Below, in pieces: positions 22,098 to 35,161 of a DNA stretch of 64,000 nt. Location: contig NC_061813.1 of the NCBI RefSeq assembly GCF_021462225.1, positions 26,374,442 through 26,438,441 of the forward strand, written 5' to 3'. How positions within the stretch are numbered: the stretch's first letter is position 1; each line of letters begins with the position of its first letter. Made by a program: the position numbers and the translations under genes. Origin of the DNA: Girardinichthys multiradiatus. Its lineage: Eukaryota; Chordata; Actinopteri; Cyprinodontiformes; Goodeidae. The notes under the pieces are model-generated. The model was not told the DNA's origin and did not search any database. It was given only the letters and a program-made list of their open reading frames with translations.

Positions 22098-23169
22098 ACA
22101 GCTATGCGTACACGTGCAGGTTTAGTGCAGGCTGTTATGCACACACTTCTGTTTTTGTGGGAACCCAATTTTCAGTTTATGCTACTCCACTTGCTTGAAA
22201 CCTGACAATATACACAAAATAATTAAAAATATAGAAAAATAAACAGATTACAGAATAACTTGGCGTGGTTGCTTATGCTTCATGTTGATACAACCAATAT
22301 GCTCATTTGGGCATGACATCATGACCTATTTTTTAAAAACCTAAAAACAAAATTAGAGAGGATGAGAACTACATGTTTATAATGAACTATAAACATGCAG
22401 TGTGAATTCAACATAAAATATCAGTTTAGTTCAGTTTCCACATGTGTGACCAGAAATTAGTGCTAGTTCTTGTTAAGGGTTAACTAGTACAACACTGCAT
22501 CTGCACCTGTGGAGCAACACTTAGCAAAAGTAATTTAGATGATTTTAAGACATCAATGTGCTTTAGATCAGCAGAACTTATTGCTAAATTATTTTCTAAC
22601 ATACTATGTCTTTACAACTGAAAAAGTACATGGCTGTGGAAGCACTGACAGAATTTGACAGCTGCAAACTGCATAGCTCTCATGTTAATCAACCGTATTT
22701 TGGAAGCAATATTGTCTTTTTTACTATACAAGTGATCCGCAATTGAGAATGTTTAGTAAAATTAAAGGGGGATCAATTAAGAATTTAAACACTGTGAAAG
22801 TCACAGCCACCAATAGCCAAGGCAACAAAACATTTTTATTTTCCTAAAAGAGAAGCAAATGATACTCAATTAAACAAAACATTGAGATAAAACACAGGTT
22901 TGATAAAAAGTTTAGAGAATAGGATAAAAAAGGAGAGAGCAGACCAAGCACACAGGGACAGATGCACTATAATCACATGGGAAATAACCAATAAAGTACT
23001 TGAGGTGTTATATTGATAGGTCATCCTCAGGATACAATTTAGAAATGACCAAATTAATTCCAAATTGGCCAATGATGCACATTTATAAATGCAAGTTTGA
23101 TAGAGGAACTTGGAGGTTTCCTTGATCTGTTCTTTACATTCACTTTGAGAGCTATTTTTGTCTCGCAAA
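22098..23169. other. AT-rich sequence without recognised features
   Basis: A 100-codon minus-strand open frame (22866-23168) shows no family motif. Nothing else is supported. Confidence 0.45.
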
Positions 23170-23453
23170 AAGTAAGTAATTTTATTTATAATGCACCTTT
23201 CTCAGACTGCAGTCACAACGTGCTTCACAGTAAAAATACAGTTACAAAATAATAATTAAAAAAAACTATGAAATACATCGTAACAACAATCGGTCATAGC
23301 AGCTCAAGCGCCAATGAGATTAAAATTCAAAGAATTTCTTAGCTTTTTAAAAGCATCGACAGAGTCCAGTGATCGCAAGTAGGGTGGGAGTTCATTCCAC
23401 GGTCTTGGTCCAACAGCTTGGAAGAAAATATTCATACCCCTTCATCTTTTTAT
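23170..23453. repeat. Dispersed retroposon-like repeat
   Basis: The stretch with GTGCTTCACAGTAAAAA and the GTTCATTCCACGGTCTTGG segment resembles an interspersed repeat I recall from several teleosts. The class is uncertain and no ends or duplications are visible. Confidence 0.35.
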
Positions 23454-23559
23454 GACCTGTCCAGGGTGTACCCCGCCTCTCGCCCATAGACGGCTGGAGA
23501 TAGGCACCAGCTTCCCCGCGACCCACTATGGAAGAAGCGGTAGAAAATGACTGACTGAC
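23454..23559 (+). mobile_element. SINE 3' end with (TGAC)n tail
   Basis: The plus strand reads CCAGGGTGTACCCCGCCTCT through GAAGCGGTAGAAAATGACTG and ends in three TGAC units. It is the sense-strand equivalent of the 3' third of the SINE at 40298-40634 and stops at the same terminal repeat. The 5' part is missing. Confidence 0.8.
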
Positions 23560-25482
23560 GGATCTTTTTATTTACTTTTGCAAGACACTGTACAGTTGTC
23601 TAATACTGATGATGATTATTTCATGTTAAATATTCTTCTTTATATATCCCCGATGCTATCATCTTGTATAAGAGATGGTCTGCTTTTGCTTCTGTTTACA
23701 TAATGCATCTGAGGCTAAGACAAGCTGTTGCTAGGAGGTGTGGGAGTGGGCTGCATGTGGCAGGGAAAGGCACAAGCCAGCAGGTGGGCACAGAGAAGCC
23801 AGAGCAAGAGAGACATAGGGGTCAATTGCATTAGCTGCCTATAGATGCAGGGATCCTGTTTAGTCTCCATTATTTAAAAAAATATATACAAATATCAGGA
23901 CTATGTGTGTGTGTAATGTGTTGTGTGACATGTTCCAGGTCAAACATTCAACAAAACAAATTAAACATGATGCTAGATTTAACAGCTAACATCTATAAAT
24001 TGGAATTAAATTTCCTCCCATAACCTGTGGGAGGAACCTTGAAGTGCTTAGTATGTTTGTATGTATATATATATATTTCACATGTATGTTTTTTCCCTTC
24101 TTACTTAGATCCCTACCTCATGAGGGGAAACACTAAATTATTTAATGTACCACCTCCCTGTGCATGGTGGTGGAGAGTATCTAGTGTTTCTAGAAGCAGT
24201 ACAGAAAATGCATTTCTAATGTAGCATCATTTTTTCAAAGCTGTGGTTCAGCTCACCTGGGCCTTCTGCTAGAAAAGACTCAAAAGTGCTAAATGCACTC
24301 AGAAATATTACGTGCTTAACAGTCATATATGGATTCCTGATCCTCTCTGAAAGACAGTTTTCACAGCCTTTCTTTTCACAGGTGGGTTGTTGACATGCTC
24401 TCTTGTTCCAATCTGCTGTCAACCTCGGACCTTATTAGCTACTTGAGAAGGGTCTTTTGCTCTGGGTCTTGTCTCTAGAGTCTTGATTGGCCTAATAAAG
24501 CATGTCCACAGGCATGTACTGCACATTGATTCAGCCAATTAGGAAGGTGACAAACCCTGGACATGCTCTCTTTGCAGACACAGACTCATGTTAGGATAAT
24601 GGTTCAGGGGATGAATTCTGAAAAGCTATGTCCAGATAAAGCAATGTTAAAGACATCACTGTTAGGTAGTAGTGCTCAAAGAAAAAGTTTATTTTCCAGC
24701 ACTTTAATCAGGTAGTTTAACATATACATTTTTGGAAATTGTAATGACAAACATTTATAGTTAAACATTGTTCAGTAGAGTGAAAAAATATTTGTGTTAT
24801 TCAGATTTCATGAAACACCTATCAAGTAAAAATCACAATACTTGCATTTAAGAAGCTAATTACACACTAAAAGGTTACAAGTGTTGATGACTGCGATTAC
24901 AGTTCTAATGGCCTACAGTTTCAAAAGACCCAAACAACAACTTTTGATTTCTTCATGGTTCAACTGCGAGTTGTGATTTTTATTTGATGCCAATTCAATA
25001 GAAAAAAGAAACACAAGAGGGAGTATTGATCTCAAACACTGGGCTGACATTATGGAATACCAACTACAGAGACAAACAATGAACAGCCGAAATATTGTGA
25101 CAAAAAATAGGTAAGGTGAGGAAACTTTGCTAATCTTGATTGTAGTATATTTGTGTATTGTAGGAATATACTGTATATAATGTTTAAGTATATTTATGAC
25201 CTGGTACAAAATCAATTGGCTAGTTTATTTAGAAGATCAGTACATTCAGAAGCAGTGGACAGAGAGTGAAGATTTATCATTTTCTGGTAATGCCATATAT
25301 TTAATGTACAAAAAGACAAGAAAAACAAGGGACAAATGAATTAATCAAGAACAGTTCATTATATGACAGTACAGATTTCTTGTTTTTTTTTTTTCCTAAT
25401 AATAATCCACTGTTGTAATTATGAATGTATTATTTAATATTTAATATTAATACTTTAAGATTTATTAAATAATATTTTGGCC
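23560..25482. other. Unique AT-rich sequence
   Basis: No coding similarity, no transposon ends and no RNA gene were recognised. A short TA run sits near 24063-24077. Confidence 0.45.
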
Positions 25483-25493
25483 TGTTAAGGGTT

Positions 25494-27268
25494 GTCCTGT
25501 GAATACCAGCCCAGTAAGGCGATGGTATTAGGACAACATTGAAAGGGATGAGCCAAGCTCTGACATTATTGAACAGCAAAACTCTGCACACACATGGAAT
25601 GAATTCACACAATTTCTTAAAATACAAGAATTTATTAACAAAAATAAGTCAACTCAAAGTCAAACATATTTCAATTAACAAACTCTTTACTGTGCTAAAC
25701 AATCCGACTAAACTACCAAGCAGAATGAAAGAATAAGGAAGACTAATGGCTATGTACTATATAAAAAAGTTGATCAAAGATAGTTGAAAACCATAACCAG
25801 AAGAGTGATACAATGTTATTTATGTTTGAGAACCAAGGATTATCTTGAAGAATCTGGAAATTAAGTTAAGTTAGTCTTGGAACTAACTTGGGCAATAACT
25901 TGGGCAATAACTGACATACCTTTAGACAACCATTCACAATGCAAGATCAGATAAAATATGATTTAAAAAAAATTATATATTAAGAATGATTTCCTGAATA
26001 AAACCAACCTTCTGGATGACCAATTCTCTACAGTGTTTAATTAGCTGCCTTTATTTAGTAAAATGATATTTAAAGAAATATTATTTTGACTAAGTACTAA
26101 ATCTTTCTGGAAAAAATGGGCTTAATGGTGTTTACTTAGTTTTCAAGTTTGGTAAAATAATATTTAGGGAAATATTATTTTACTGGATTGAAAACTAACA
26201 ACCTTTTTGGGTCAATGATCTTTAGCAGGCAAGCATGTGTTCTTAGCTGTTAGCAGTTAGAGCTAACAAAAGAAGCTTATAGCTTATCATCAGAATCACA
26301 CATATACCTTTTAAAATACCATTAATAAAAGGGTTAAAATGGATAAGCATGGATGGCGCGTGTTTAAAATCACCCTTTAAATAAAGTTTGTTTTAACTTA
26401 AAAAAAAACAAAAAACACAGGACACAATTGAGCACATTTGCTGAGCAGATAATCTGCTAGCACTAAGATAGCTGAGTTTCAACACAAAAAAAAACAAACT
26501 TCATAAAACGAAAAAAAATGTTTAGATTATTTCATTCTAAATTACTACTTCTCTCTGCCCAAACCTAACCTCTTAGGTGAACCGTGCTGAGGAAAAGTTG
26601 TCCAGGCGACGAAGTTTGAAGAACGTTTCCACAGTGAACAAAGGTTTAACTGCAGCTAACCTCTGTAGCCGTGGGGAGGGGCGGCTCGCTCTGTCGGCCG
26701 GCCAAACTGCACGTCACTCCTGTAACCACGGTGATGCGGTCCCGTTGTCCTTCCTTCAGACCGGGAAAAACGTTTCCACTCAGCATTGTAGAGACAGGGT
26801 CTCTGCTGGGAACTCTCTGGAACACAGTTTGCTTCTGTAGACTTCAGAGACAAAGTCAAGCAACGCTTGTATCTTAATTATCCCCGTTAATGAATGAATA
26901 CTGGACACAAAAACAGCTATTCATTCCTACTTAACTTAGTGCATATGATCGCATGATCGCATGACACTCTTGGATCCAGTTTGAAGAGTTATGTCTTTTT
27001 GCCTGCAAAGAGACATTAGCGCGCTGAGTCCCTCCTTCCAGATCCGCTGGGACCACTGTGAAGAGACAGAGTCTCTGCGAAAGCAGGGTTTTATTCAAAC
27101 AGTGACGTCACCGGAAGTCCGCTGTTACCCCTTTTCCTGGCTGTGCTGGAAGTAGGTTAATGCGGTTTATTTTGAAAGTTCCAGAAAAGTTCTTACTGGA
27201 CTTTCATGTTGTAACCATGGCTGGGGTCCCGACACCACCAACAAAGTTTCCCCAGCAATCGTCCAACA
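25494..27268 (-). mobile_element. Possible solo LTR or LTR-like block (uncertain)
   Basis: Read on the minus strand this block resembles an LTR. It would begin TGTTGGACGATT (complement of 27257-27268), the same TGTTGGAC as the LTR ending at 45134. A TGACGTCA site (27103-27110) lies about 160 bp in, with a TATA-like GAATAAAAC nine bases further. An AATAAA (complement near 25629) comes near the far end. The 26.5-27.3 kb part is much more GC-rich than its surroundings. I could not find matching target duplications, so the borders are guesses. Confidence 0.35.
26059..26183. repeat. Tandem pair of long AT hairpins
   Basis: A perfect 14-bp stem with loop AGGG lies at 26152-26183 (GTAAAATAATATTT and its complement). 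A slightly decayed version (GTAAAATGATATTT AAAG AAATATTATTTT) lies about 94 bp upstream. They appear to be a local duplication. Confidence 0.75.
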
Positions 27269-28775
27269 GCAAGGTTTCGCACTCAGTTGATTAAACCCAA
27301 GCCGGGTATATTAGTTCAGTCCAGAGAAGCTGAACGTGTCATTTCCAGTGCAGATTACTTGGTTTGGTGAAATAAGTTGGGGAATAAAAAGTTCATAGGT
27401 TGCAAGGAGTCACCTACTAGCCTGGCAGGAGAGGTAGCTGTCTTCACACTATAATAGTGCAACAGTCTTTATGTAGGCTCTAAGCCTGCTCCATCAGCTC
27501 GCCATCAACAAGGTACCGCGGTTTACACTTCACACACACCCATTCAACACAGCGTGGGTCACAATAGACGACTCCTGCAGCTCTGCTTCCTTCGGCGTAC
27601 CCCCTCTGCGTCTCACAAATACTCTTGCTCACATTAATAAGCTTGATAGTCAGCAGCAGCACACGTAACTTTGTGAATATTAACTTGACTGGCCATAATA
27701 GATAAGGTAAGTTATTTAACGAGAAAACTACCAACTCAATTGGGAATATCATGAGACTTCACCTATTGGCAGAACACAGACTAAGAGTAAGGACAGACTC
27801 AGGATTTAACACCTGGGTTACATGTTACAACACCATTATCCAGTATTCTGGTATTCATGTAGATTATGATCTTTAAGCTGCTGTTTCTATCTTTTTATAT
27901 CTTGCTATGTTAGTTGTTGTAAGAGTGGGATTGTCCAGTTTGCTAATTGATAACAACAGACAAATTACTTTTTGTTGTGATTTCACCACCACTTCTATTT
28001 TCTTATACTCACTTAATGACTTCCTGACTATCTTGGGCTGAATGTCCAATGCTCTATACAAAGTGCTTTTCTGTCTCAGAGTGGTCAAATAATCATTCGC
28101 AAATTTAAATTAATCAGGTTCACCTCCCCTGCCATGTCAGTCACTTCATATATTCGGGATGCCGACGTGAGTAGATGATCAGCATGGACAGAGCATCTGC
28201 ATAGCATTGTCGAACTTTACAAACTATATTGCAAAGATGCATATTTTCAATATTTGTGGTGTCTCAAAGTTGCAACACTCATTACATTTTCAGTATGTCA
28301 AAAAAATCTTTGGCAGCCTGGTTTAGGCTTAGCTGGAGATCACATTCACACATCACATTAGATGCATGGACAGGCAACACTGAAGTGTTAATTACTTAGC
28401 AGTGCATCTTCATGTGCCTTAAAAATGTAAGGCAAATGAGCAAAATTGCACTGGGAGAAAACTCTGCCACCTACAGTCATATTCAATAAAGCAGAATATA
28501 ATAGAAAAGTACATTTCTTTCAGTAACATTATGTAGCTCAATTATACACAGAATGATGTTTTCAAACCTTTATTCCAGTTTATTATTATATTTTCATTTT
28601 CCATTACAATATTACATTGGACCAATAAAAAAAACATTCTAATACAGATATGTTGGCTAACTGACAAATATGTTTAATACATGCCTAAATGTCAGTGTTT
28701 TCTAATGGTACTTTTATACTGACAAACGAGCCTCATTATAACGCATGTTTTAATTTATTCAATAAGACTGTATAA

Positions 28776-28814
<39 letters not shown>

Positions 28815-29882
28815 AAGACAAAAATTTTTTACCAGAGGTGCAAAAAATGCAAAATTGGCTGTACATTTGAATGTAGATCATTAGATATTAATCACCAGGC
28901 ATATTGTTATTTTTGTGGATTTGTGGTGAATTTCAAAAAAAATTGAAATGTTGAAACAACAACTTTATGTCGTTATAAGTCCAACATATATCATCAGTTT
29001 ATTTTTTATCAGTTTACTTTGACCAGAAAAAAAACAAAACATCAAAGTTGGCAAAGTACTATTAAAAGTTTAGCAATATCATAAGAGTAAGTTTTACTGT
29101 GTTTCTATGTGATCTTACAAAGACATGGAGGGTGTGTGTAAGAGGAATTTTTATTCAGTGTGCAACCTTTTTTTTAACCTCAGTTGAAGGTGACATAAAT
29201 CACTTTCTTAGTGAGTGCTCACATTCCACCTTGAGAGCACCTAGTCCCATTTTTATCAGTATTAATGGTTGTCCCCCTTACTTAGCCAAAGCTATTTCAC
29301 ACTTGGTTAGGTTCGGTATTAGAACGTCTCCTTGACTGTATATTTTGCAAAGCCCTCCTAAATATTTTCGAAATCCCTAATAAACCAAGCTCAGGCTACA
29401 ACAAACATGCTGGGCAAACTAACAAAAGTAATTCTTTTTTGTTTCCCATGCTGAGCATCTCTGAATTAAAGCGCTGTGCTGTTCACGGTGAGCGTCTTTA
29501 AGAATCCTAATTGGTAAATGTTCAATAATGCTAAGAAGTCCTGGCTTAGACTGTATGCACACATACAAACCCACACTTACACACATTCCCCCTGCAGTCA
29601 GCCCACTTAAAAATCATTGGCTTCCAGTGATGCTTAAAATGCTGAAGCAACTTTTCACAAAAGAGCCAAAAGGAGCAAAAGATTGGTGGGATCGGTTTAA
29701 TAAAGACACTTCTAAGAGAGGTTGTTCAAAGAAATAAAGCTGAACTCCATTTCACAGTAAAGCCTCAAATTTATACTTTCCAAGGCAAGAAGCTTTACTG
29801 GCTCACAATTGTTAAACTTCCACAAAGCTAGACTTCATCCCTCACCCCACGTGGCCTCCACAGAAACACTATTTCTTCCTTC
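27269..29882. other. Unique sequence, no gene recognised
   Basis: A 90-codon minus-strand open frame at 27480-27752 has no recognised domain. Only the TA repeat at 28779-28811 stands out. Confidence 0.4.
28779..28811. repeat. (TA)n microsatellite
   Basis: About sixteen uninterrupted TA units. Confidence 0.95.
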
Positions 29883-29995
29883 CTACTCTGCGTTTGGAAC
29901 ACACTGAGGGAAATTTGGGTCAATATCCACATAGCTTCCTGTCTCCATACTCTTTTCCTCTTTTCCCACCTGATTCACTTCCACTTTTATAGGTC
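29883..29995 (-). CDS. Candidate terminal coding exon (unidentified host gene)
   Basis: On the minus strand a strong acceptor (TTCTTTTTTTCTTTTCCAG) is followed by an open frame of 36 codons to a TAG at 29883-29885. It has phase 1 entry: GA completes a codon. It includes PIKVEVNQVGKEEKSMETGS and VDIDPNFPQCVPNAE. If joined to the exon-like segment at 34067-34112, which ends on a single G, the junction codon is GGA (Gly) and the frame stays open. I do not recognise the protein. An alternative frame (TYKSGSESGGKRGKEYG) also stays open for 24 codons, so the reading is ambiguous. Chance remains a real possibility. Confidence 0.3.
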
Positions 29996-32359
29996 CTGGA
30001 AAAGAAAAAAAGAACATAAGGCACAAAGATGTGCCCAAAGATCCTCATTTAGGCAGGTGGAAACCATTTGCTATTCAATTCCCATTACAAAATGGTAGGT
30101 TCAGGAAGGGGTGGAAAGGTTATATCTATGGCTGAGGTAAGGCTCAGCTTGTAGGACCTGTATGTTCATAAAGTGATCTTATTATTTCAAGTAAAGGCAG
30201 GAACTTGCCTTTCTTGAAAAAGGATTGTGAACTGTGAATGTGAATTCTAGAAAGAAGGCTAACATGTCTAATTTAAAAAAAGGTTAAAATTCACAGCGGG
30301 ATAATTTTTCTGTGTGCATATATAAGACCAGAATAGCTGTTCGCACTATTCTTGCTAAACCACTGTTATAACAGCCTGCAATATGCTTTGCATAACTCAC
30401 ACCTAAACATAACACATAAGATATGTGTTCCTGGATGGCTTAAGCTCTCTTTAAACAAGGCATGAAATAGAGTTTGTTGTTCAGTTCAATCCAAAGAATT
30501 CAACTTGACTTTGACAAACTAAAGCAGCAAACAGAGCCAGTGAAACATTTACCTAAACTGATCATGAGAAGAGATATCATATCATTTGGATGCATTTGAA
30601 CTGCTGTTTTACTGGGGAGGAACAGAGTTTCAATGATTTTCAAACACTAGAATAGGGTGTGCAAATTTGTTTTCACTAATTTTCTATAATTCACACAGAT
30701 TCAAAATCACGCATATGTGCTTAAATATTTACGTAGACACTCATTCATATGTTTTGGATGTCTTGTATCAAGTTGCAGTGAAATCACAAACTCTTTGTTG
30801 CCATAACCAAGGTCAGGAAATACTTATTTGTTACAAATATGTTTGTTGTTTGACATTCCATCCAATGAAGAATTTGGCTTGACAGTTGTGTGTTTCACAA
30901 AGAAAAGAAAAATCTGAAAGTAGTCCACCTTCATTGGTTACTTTATCCACCTTGTGCACTATTGTGCACTTGTACCAATGACAGCGAGGAACCTACAGCA
31001 AAGAGCCCCAATAATTAAGCCAAGAAGGGTGGTGAAATGTTCTGCCAGAATGATGCAAAGACCTTGCTTAAGATGACAAAAGCAGGTGTTTTCTGCACAA
31101 CTTTCTTAAAGATATTTATTATGATATTGGTGGAAGTGTATGTATATATTTAAGCATGTAAGGATAATTGTAATTATGTAGATTGAACACTCAAGAATTT
31201 CAAAGATGTACAAGGTGAAAATTAGAAAGCTGTTTGTTGCGTAAAAGTCTAAAATTAAAAACATACACAGCAATAGTACAGTGTGCAACATTATTCTAAG
31301 AAACGAAAGCCGAAGACAAGCAGATAATTACAAAAGCAAACACATTTAGGCTAAAAGCATTTCTAATTTCACAGATGGGATCTCCCTTTTCAGAAGTCTC
31401 TTTTTCTCTTCTGGTATATGGTGAAATGCCTCGCTCTCCGGGGGGCAGGGGTTTGGGATACACAACAGTGATGATGAAGTGCATAACAGGTTTCTGCTCC
31501 ACCCTTTGTCACTCCTCTGTCTTGGTGATTCGAAGACTCTTCTCTCTTCAGCAGTATAGTGCTCACAGCACACCACTGGACCATGAAACTGCCAAGTTTG
31601 CCCTTAAAGCAGCTGGTCTACCCTTGAGAACTCACTCTGGCCTGAGTAATTTTAGGATATAAAATCTGACTTCAATAAGGGTAGAAGTGTTCCTCCCATA
31701 GTGATGACAAACATTACTTTGACAGAAATGATGATTAACAGCTATGTACCAGGCCCTCCACTAACATCAAGCACAATTGTTGACTATAGTGAACCCAACT
31801 ACTCATTTGCCATGAAGGTCAATTGAGAACATTTAATAGAACTGTGGCTCTCCTCTCCTCCCCACTCCACCAAGAGCCGTCTAACATTAACTTTAAGTGT
31901 GACTGCAGGTGTAATCTGTCAAATGGGCCCCTCACAGTGAGTCATTGGCTGAGTGCGCATAGATTCAGCCCAGACCTCAGAAAAAGCCCATGATTAAATG
32001 GGCAGTGTGACATAACTCTTGTTTAATGGTAGAAAAACAGTGTGTTGGCAAACAGCCTGGCCCATGGAACATGAATTCAATGTCCCCAATGGATGCTGCT
32101 TGTAAAAGGTCAGCATGACTTTGAATTATTTTACTCCTAAGAGTTAAGAAGAGGCAGAGGAGACTGATCCTTGTTTTCTATTTATTTGAAGATTGCCAAG
32201 TGGCACGTTTGTCAAGATGGGCAACAGGTTGTCCTCAAAACTGGTTGAAGCAGTTAAAAAAAGTCAATAATTGTATGCAGAGGGATTTCTCTATCTTCAA
32301 CCACTTCAAATCCAGATAATGGATCAATAGATTGCATCAGGTACTGACTTTTTATGGTG
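29996..32359. other. Unique sequence, no gene recognised
   Basis: Overlapping open frames near 31296-31662 lie on both strands and show no family motif. No repeat ends were seen. Confidence 0.4.
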
Positions 32360-33300
32360 TCTTATAAAAGTGTTTGGACTTATAAAATGTTTTTCCATTT
32401 TTTTCACAGTTTAAACCACAAACTTCAGTGTATTTTACTAGAATATTATGTAATCATCAACTACTAGCACATAATGGTAAAGTGAAAGGAAAGATTATAC
32501 ATTGTCTAAAACAATTTTAAAAATGAAATAAAAGCCTAAAAATGTGGCATACATTTATATTCAGCCCCCTGTACTCTGATAACCCTTAATCTAAATGCCT
32601 TCAGAGGCCAATTAATTAGCAGAGTCCAGCATTGCCTACTTCGATCTCAGTGTAAATTCAGCTGTTATATGAAGGCCTTAAAGGTTTAACAGAGAACATC
32701 AGTGAAGTAAAAGCATCATGAACACCAAGGAACACAGCATATAGGTAAGGAAGAAAGTTGTGGAGAAGTGCAAAGCAGGGTTAGGTTATAAAAAAAAATA
32801 TCCTTAGCTTTGAACATATAACACAGCACTGTTTAATGCATGGCACAACTTTCCTTAAATATAATGTTTTTTTATGGAAATGTAAAATAAACTAAACTAG
32901 ACTACACTGTTTTAAACTAGAAACAAACTGGATTGAATGTAATTCACTTGATTCTTCTTTCATCATTGAATTGATTCATTTATTTTATTTTCCTTTTTTT
33001 CTGTACATAAATGTATCTTGTAAATTGCCTAGTGGTGACATTTGTTGTAAATTGGTGCTTTATAAATAAACTGAAATGAACTGATCGGAATTGAACTGAA
33101 TTAAATAAAGCCATTGCAAATCCAATGGTTTGAAAATATAGGGAGCCACAGCAAATGTGTGGAAGAAAGTTCTCCGAGCAGATAAGAGCAAAATTGAACA
33201 TTCAGACCTACTTGCAAAACACTATGTGACTATGGCAAAAAAATAAACACTGCACATCACCCTAAACAGACCATCCCGAACCCAAGACAGCTGCATTGAG
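32360..33300 (+). mobile_element. Tc1 relic of the third family, with LINE tail inserted
   Basis: The end region (CACAGTTTAAACCACAAACTT, AGCACATAATGGTAAAGTG, TTATATTCAGCCCCCTGTAC) and interior pieces (GTTGTGGAGAAGTGCAAAGC, GGGTTAGGTTATAAAAAAAA, GGCACAACTT) match a widespread fish Tc1 family. After an insertion at about 32851-33105 the same element resumes with GGAAGAAAGTTCTCCGAGCA, AAAATTGAACATTC and ACACTGCACATCACCCTAAA. No continuous reading frame survives. The borders are approximate. Confidence 0.65.
32851..33105 (+). mobile_element. L2-type LINE 3' UTR fragment
   Basis: The stretch GTGGTGACATTTGTTGTAAA then TTGGTGCTTTATAAATAAAC and degenerate TGAAATGAACTGA units is the usual 3' end of fish L2/Rex-like LINEs. 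It interrupts the Tc1 relic, so it inserted later. The 5' border is approximate. Confidence 0.6.
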
Positions 33301-33602
33301 GACTAAAGTTTCTGTACATGTGTCAGGGGTTTAATTACACTGCAGTTTCTGGTTCTAATGTGACAAAATGTCTTTGAGGAGGTATGATGAATTCTACAAG
33401 GCTTCATACGACTCAAAAGGAAAATAAAAGCTTTTTTTAGACTACATGCGTAATTTCTAAAATATTATCCCCATTTGAACCAGAAAAAATACAGTGTGTT
33501 TTTATATCTGGAAACCATCAAGACAAAATATGATTTTTGCACTGAAAGCAAAAGAGATGCTGATTTCCAGCTACGCCAGCAGCTTTAACACAACAGTCTC
33601 AC

Positions 33603-33665
33603 CTTGATAAATATCCCCCTCGGCATCGCTTGTGTACATAATACCACCACGTCAAAGTCAATTCT
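33603..33665 (-). other. Exon-like segment (63 bp, unproven)
   Basis: On the minus strand a strong donor (TCAAG then GTGAGA) follows a 63-bp segment preceded by TTGTCAG. It is open in two frames (IDFDVVVLCTQAMPRGIFIK or ELTLTWWYYVHKRC...). Its phase does not fit between 34067-34112 and 29883-29995 in the preferred frame, so it may be an alternative exon or chance. Confidence 0.2.
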
Positions 33666-34066
33666 CTGACAACCTGACAAGCATGCCTTTAAGAAAAAGC
33701 AGAGCAAAGCATATGACACAAAGAAATTGACATTGCCTAGGGTCCTTCTCTGCTTGACCAAAAAAAAAAAGAAAGGGACAACAACTCAGACAACAACTCA
33801 GCGAGTTCTTGGAAATAATCGACTTTTCCCTTGGAGGATGCAATGAATAATTCTCTTTTACCAGGAGAGACGGAAAAAACTCCCCCAGGGTGTTGAACCA
33901 AATCGTCCTTTCTCTCTTCATTAGAAAAAAAAAGTCTACAACGTCTTATCAGCATTCTGCATTCTCTGCCATTGGAGCTCAGATAATTGATTATGTTTAG
34001 GAGGTTCACTATTGGATATGCTGTGCCATTGCAGTGGAAAAAGATATAGCAGTAAATTAAGCTTAC

Positions 34067-34112
34067 CTTTGCCGGGTACAGTCAGACAGAGATTCTGTGG
34101 CCTCAGAGAATA
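34067..34112 (-). other. Exon-like segment (46 bp, unproven)
   Basis: On the minus strand it has an acceptor-like AATTTACCAG and a strong donor (GGCAAAG then GTAAGC). The phase-0 frame reads YSLRPQNLCLTVPGK plus one G. That G combines with the first two bases of the segment at 29995 to keep an open frame. The protein is not recognised. Confidence 0.27.
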
Positions 34113-35161
34113 CTGGTAAATTGAAATTATATTATACGGAAAAATCATTCAGAAGCCCAATTGGCCGCACTGTGCTCCCAATTCCTGTTTTGCTTTCTGT
34201 GTTCATTTTCTTCTTTTTAAAAGACGCATGTATTTAGATCTATGCTAGCTTGTGTTTAGTGGCTGAATTAAACTGCTTCTGGGGGAGCTGTAACAGTAGC
34301 ATGCTGTTGCTCCTCCTGTGTCAAAACTGCACCTTCTTCTAAACCGCCAGTGCAGATTCACAACAAAAGCAATTAAACATGCAAAGCAGACCACTGAGAA
34401 ATTGCTTTTCGGAGTTGCAGCCATGTCAGAATGTGCAGCCATATGAAATAACAGGTGGCCTTCAGTCGGTCTGCCAAATGGGCTGCTATATTTATTTTAA
34501 TGTGTTTTCTCTCTACTCAAAAAAGGATATAAAACTTGTTCTTTTCCAGGCTGTGCCTTTAGAAAAAAGGTAGAGGTCTTCCTAAGGTTATGGCTTACAA
34601 AAATCATTAGTTAACCTTCCATCTGCTCTTTGTGCCACAGTAATTTGTTACCCTGTGAGCAGTGTCAAGCTGTGTGCTCTGTGTAGCAGAGGTGTTGACA
34701 GAGAAATCCACCATTTTGACTTTTACTCTACAAATAGAAAAAATAATCTGTTTTCCAGCCAAAACCACAGTCGATGTAGACGTTCTATTGTTCTAGAAGA
34801 AATGCAATATAATATTCTAAAAGATATAGACAGATATTAATGCTGAACCAAGTATATCATAACCGAGGGATACTACTTTGTAACTGCAGAAGACGATATT
34901 TAAACTGTATGCACCAAAGTCCAAGATGGTTTCCACTGCAGGCCAATCAAACAGGGACTCCGGAGAGGGCTTGTCATGTTTTGTTTTCGTAGAAGAAGGT
35001 CAACTAAGGGCCTTTTAGATGGCTCACATCTTCATTTCTGTTGTTAGATGTCACTAGTTTTCATGTCTTTACAAATTGAAATAACCCACTTACAGTGTAG
35101 AACGACATAAATGTTGAACATTCTTGTTTTCTATAGGATTTATTAAATTAATCAAATAAAT

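Larger units (their letters stand above)
33301..35161. other. Unique sequence with exon-like segments on the minus strand
   Basis: Apart from the two splice-flanked segments listed separately, nothing coding is recognised. Long open frames near 33658-34009 include a polypyrimidine run and look non-coding. Confidence 0.4.

Noticed and set aside
27480..27752. 90-codon minus-strand open frame with several Cys residues
   Set aside because: The Cys spacing does not match a known zinc or EGF module, and no splice or start context supports it.
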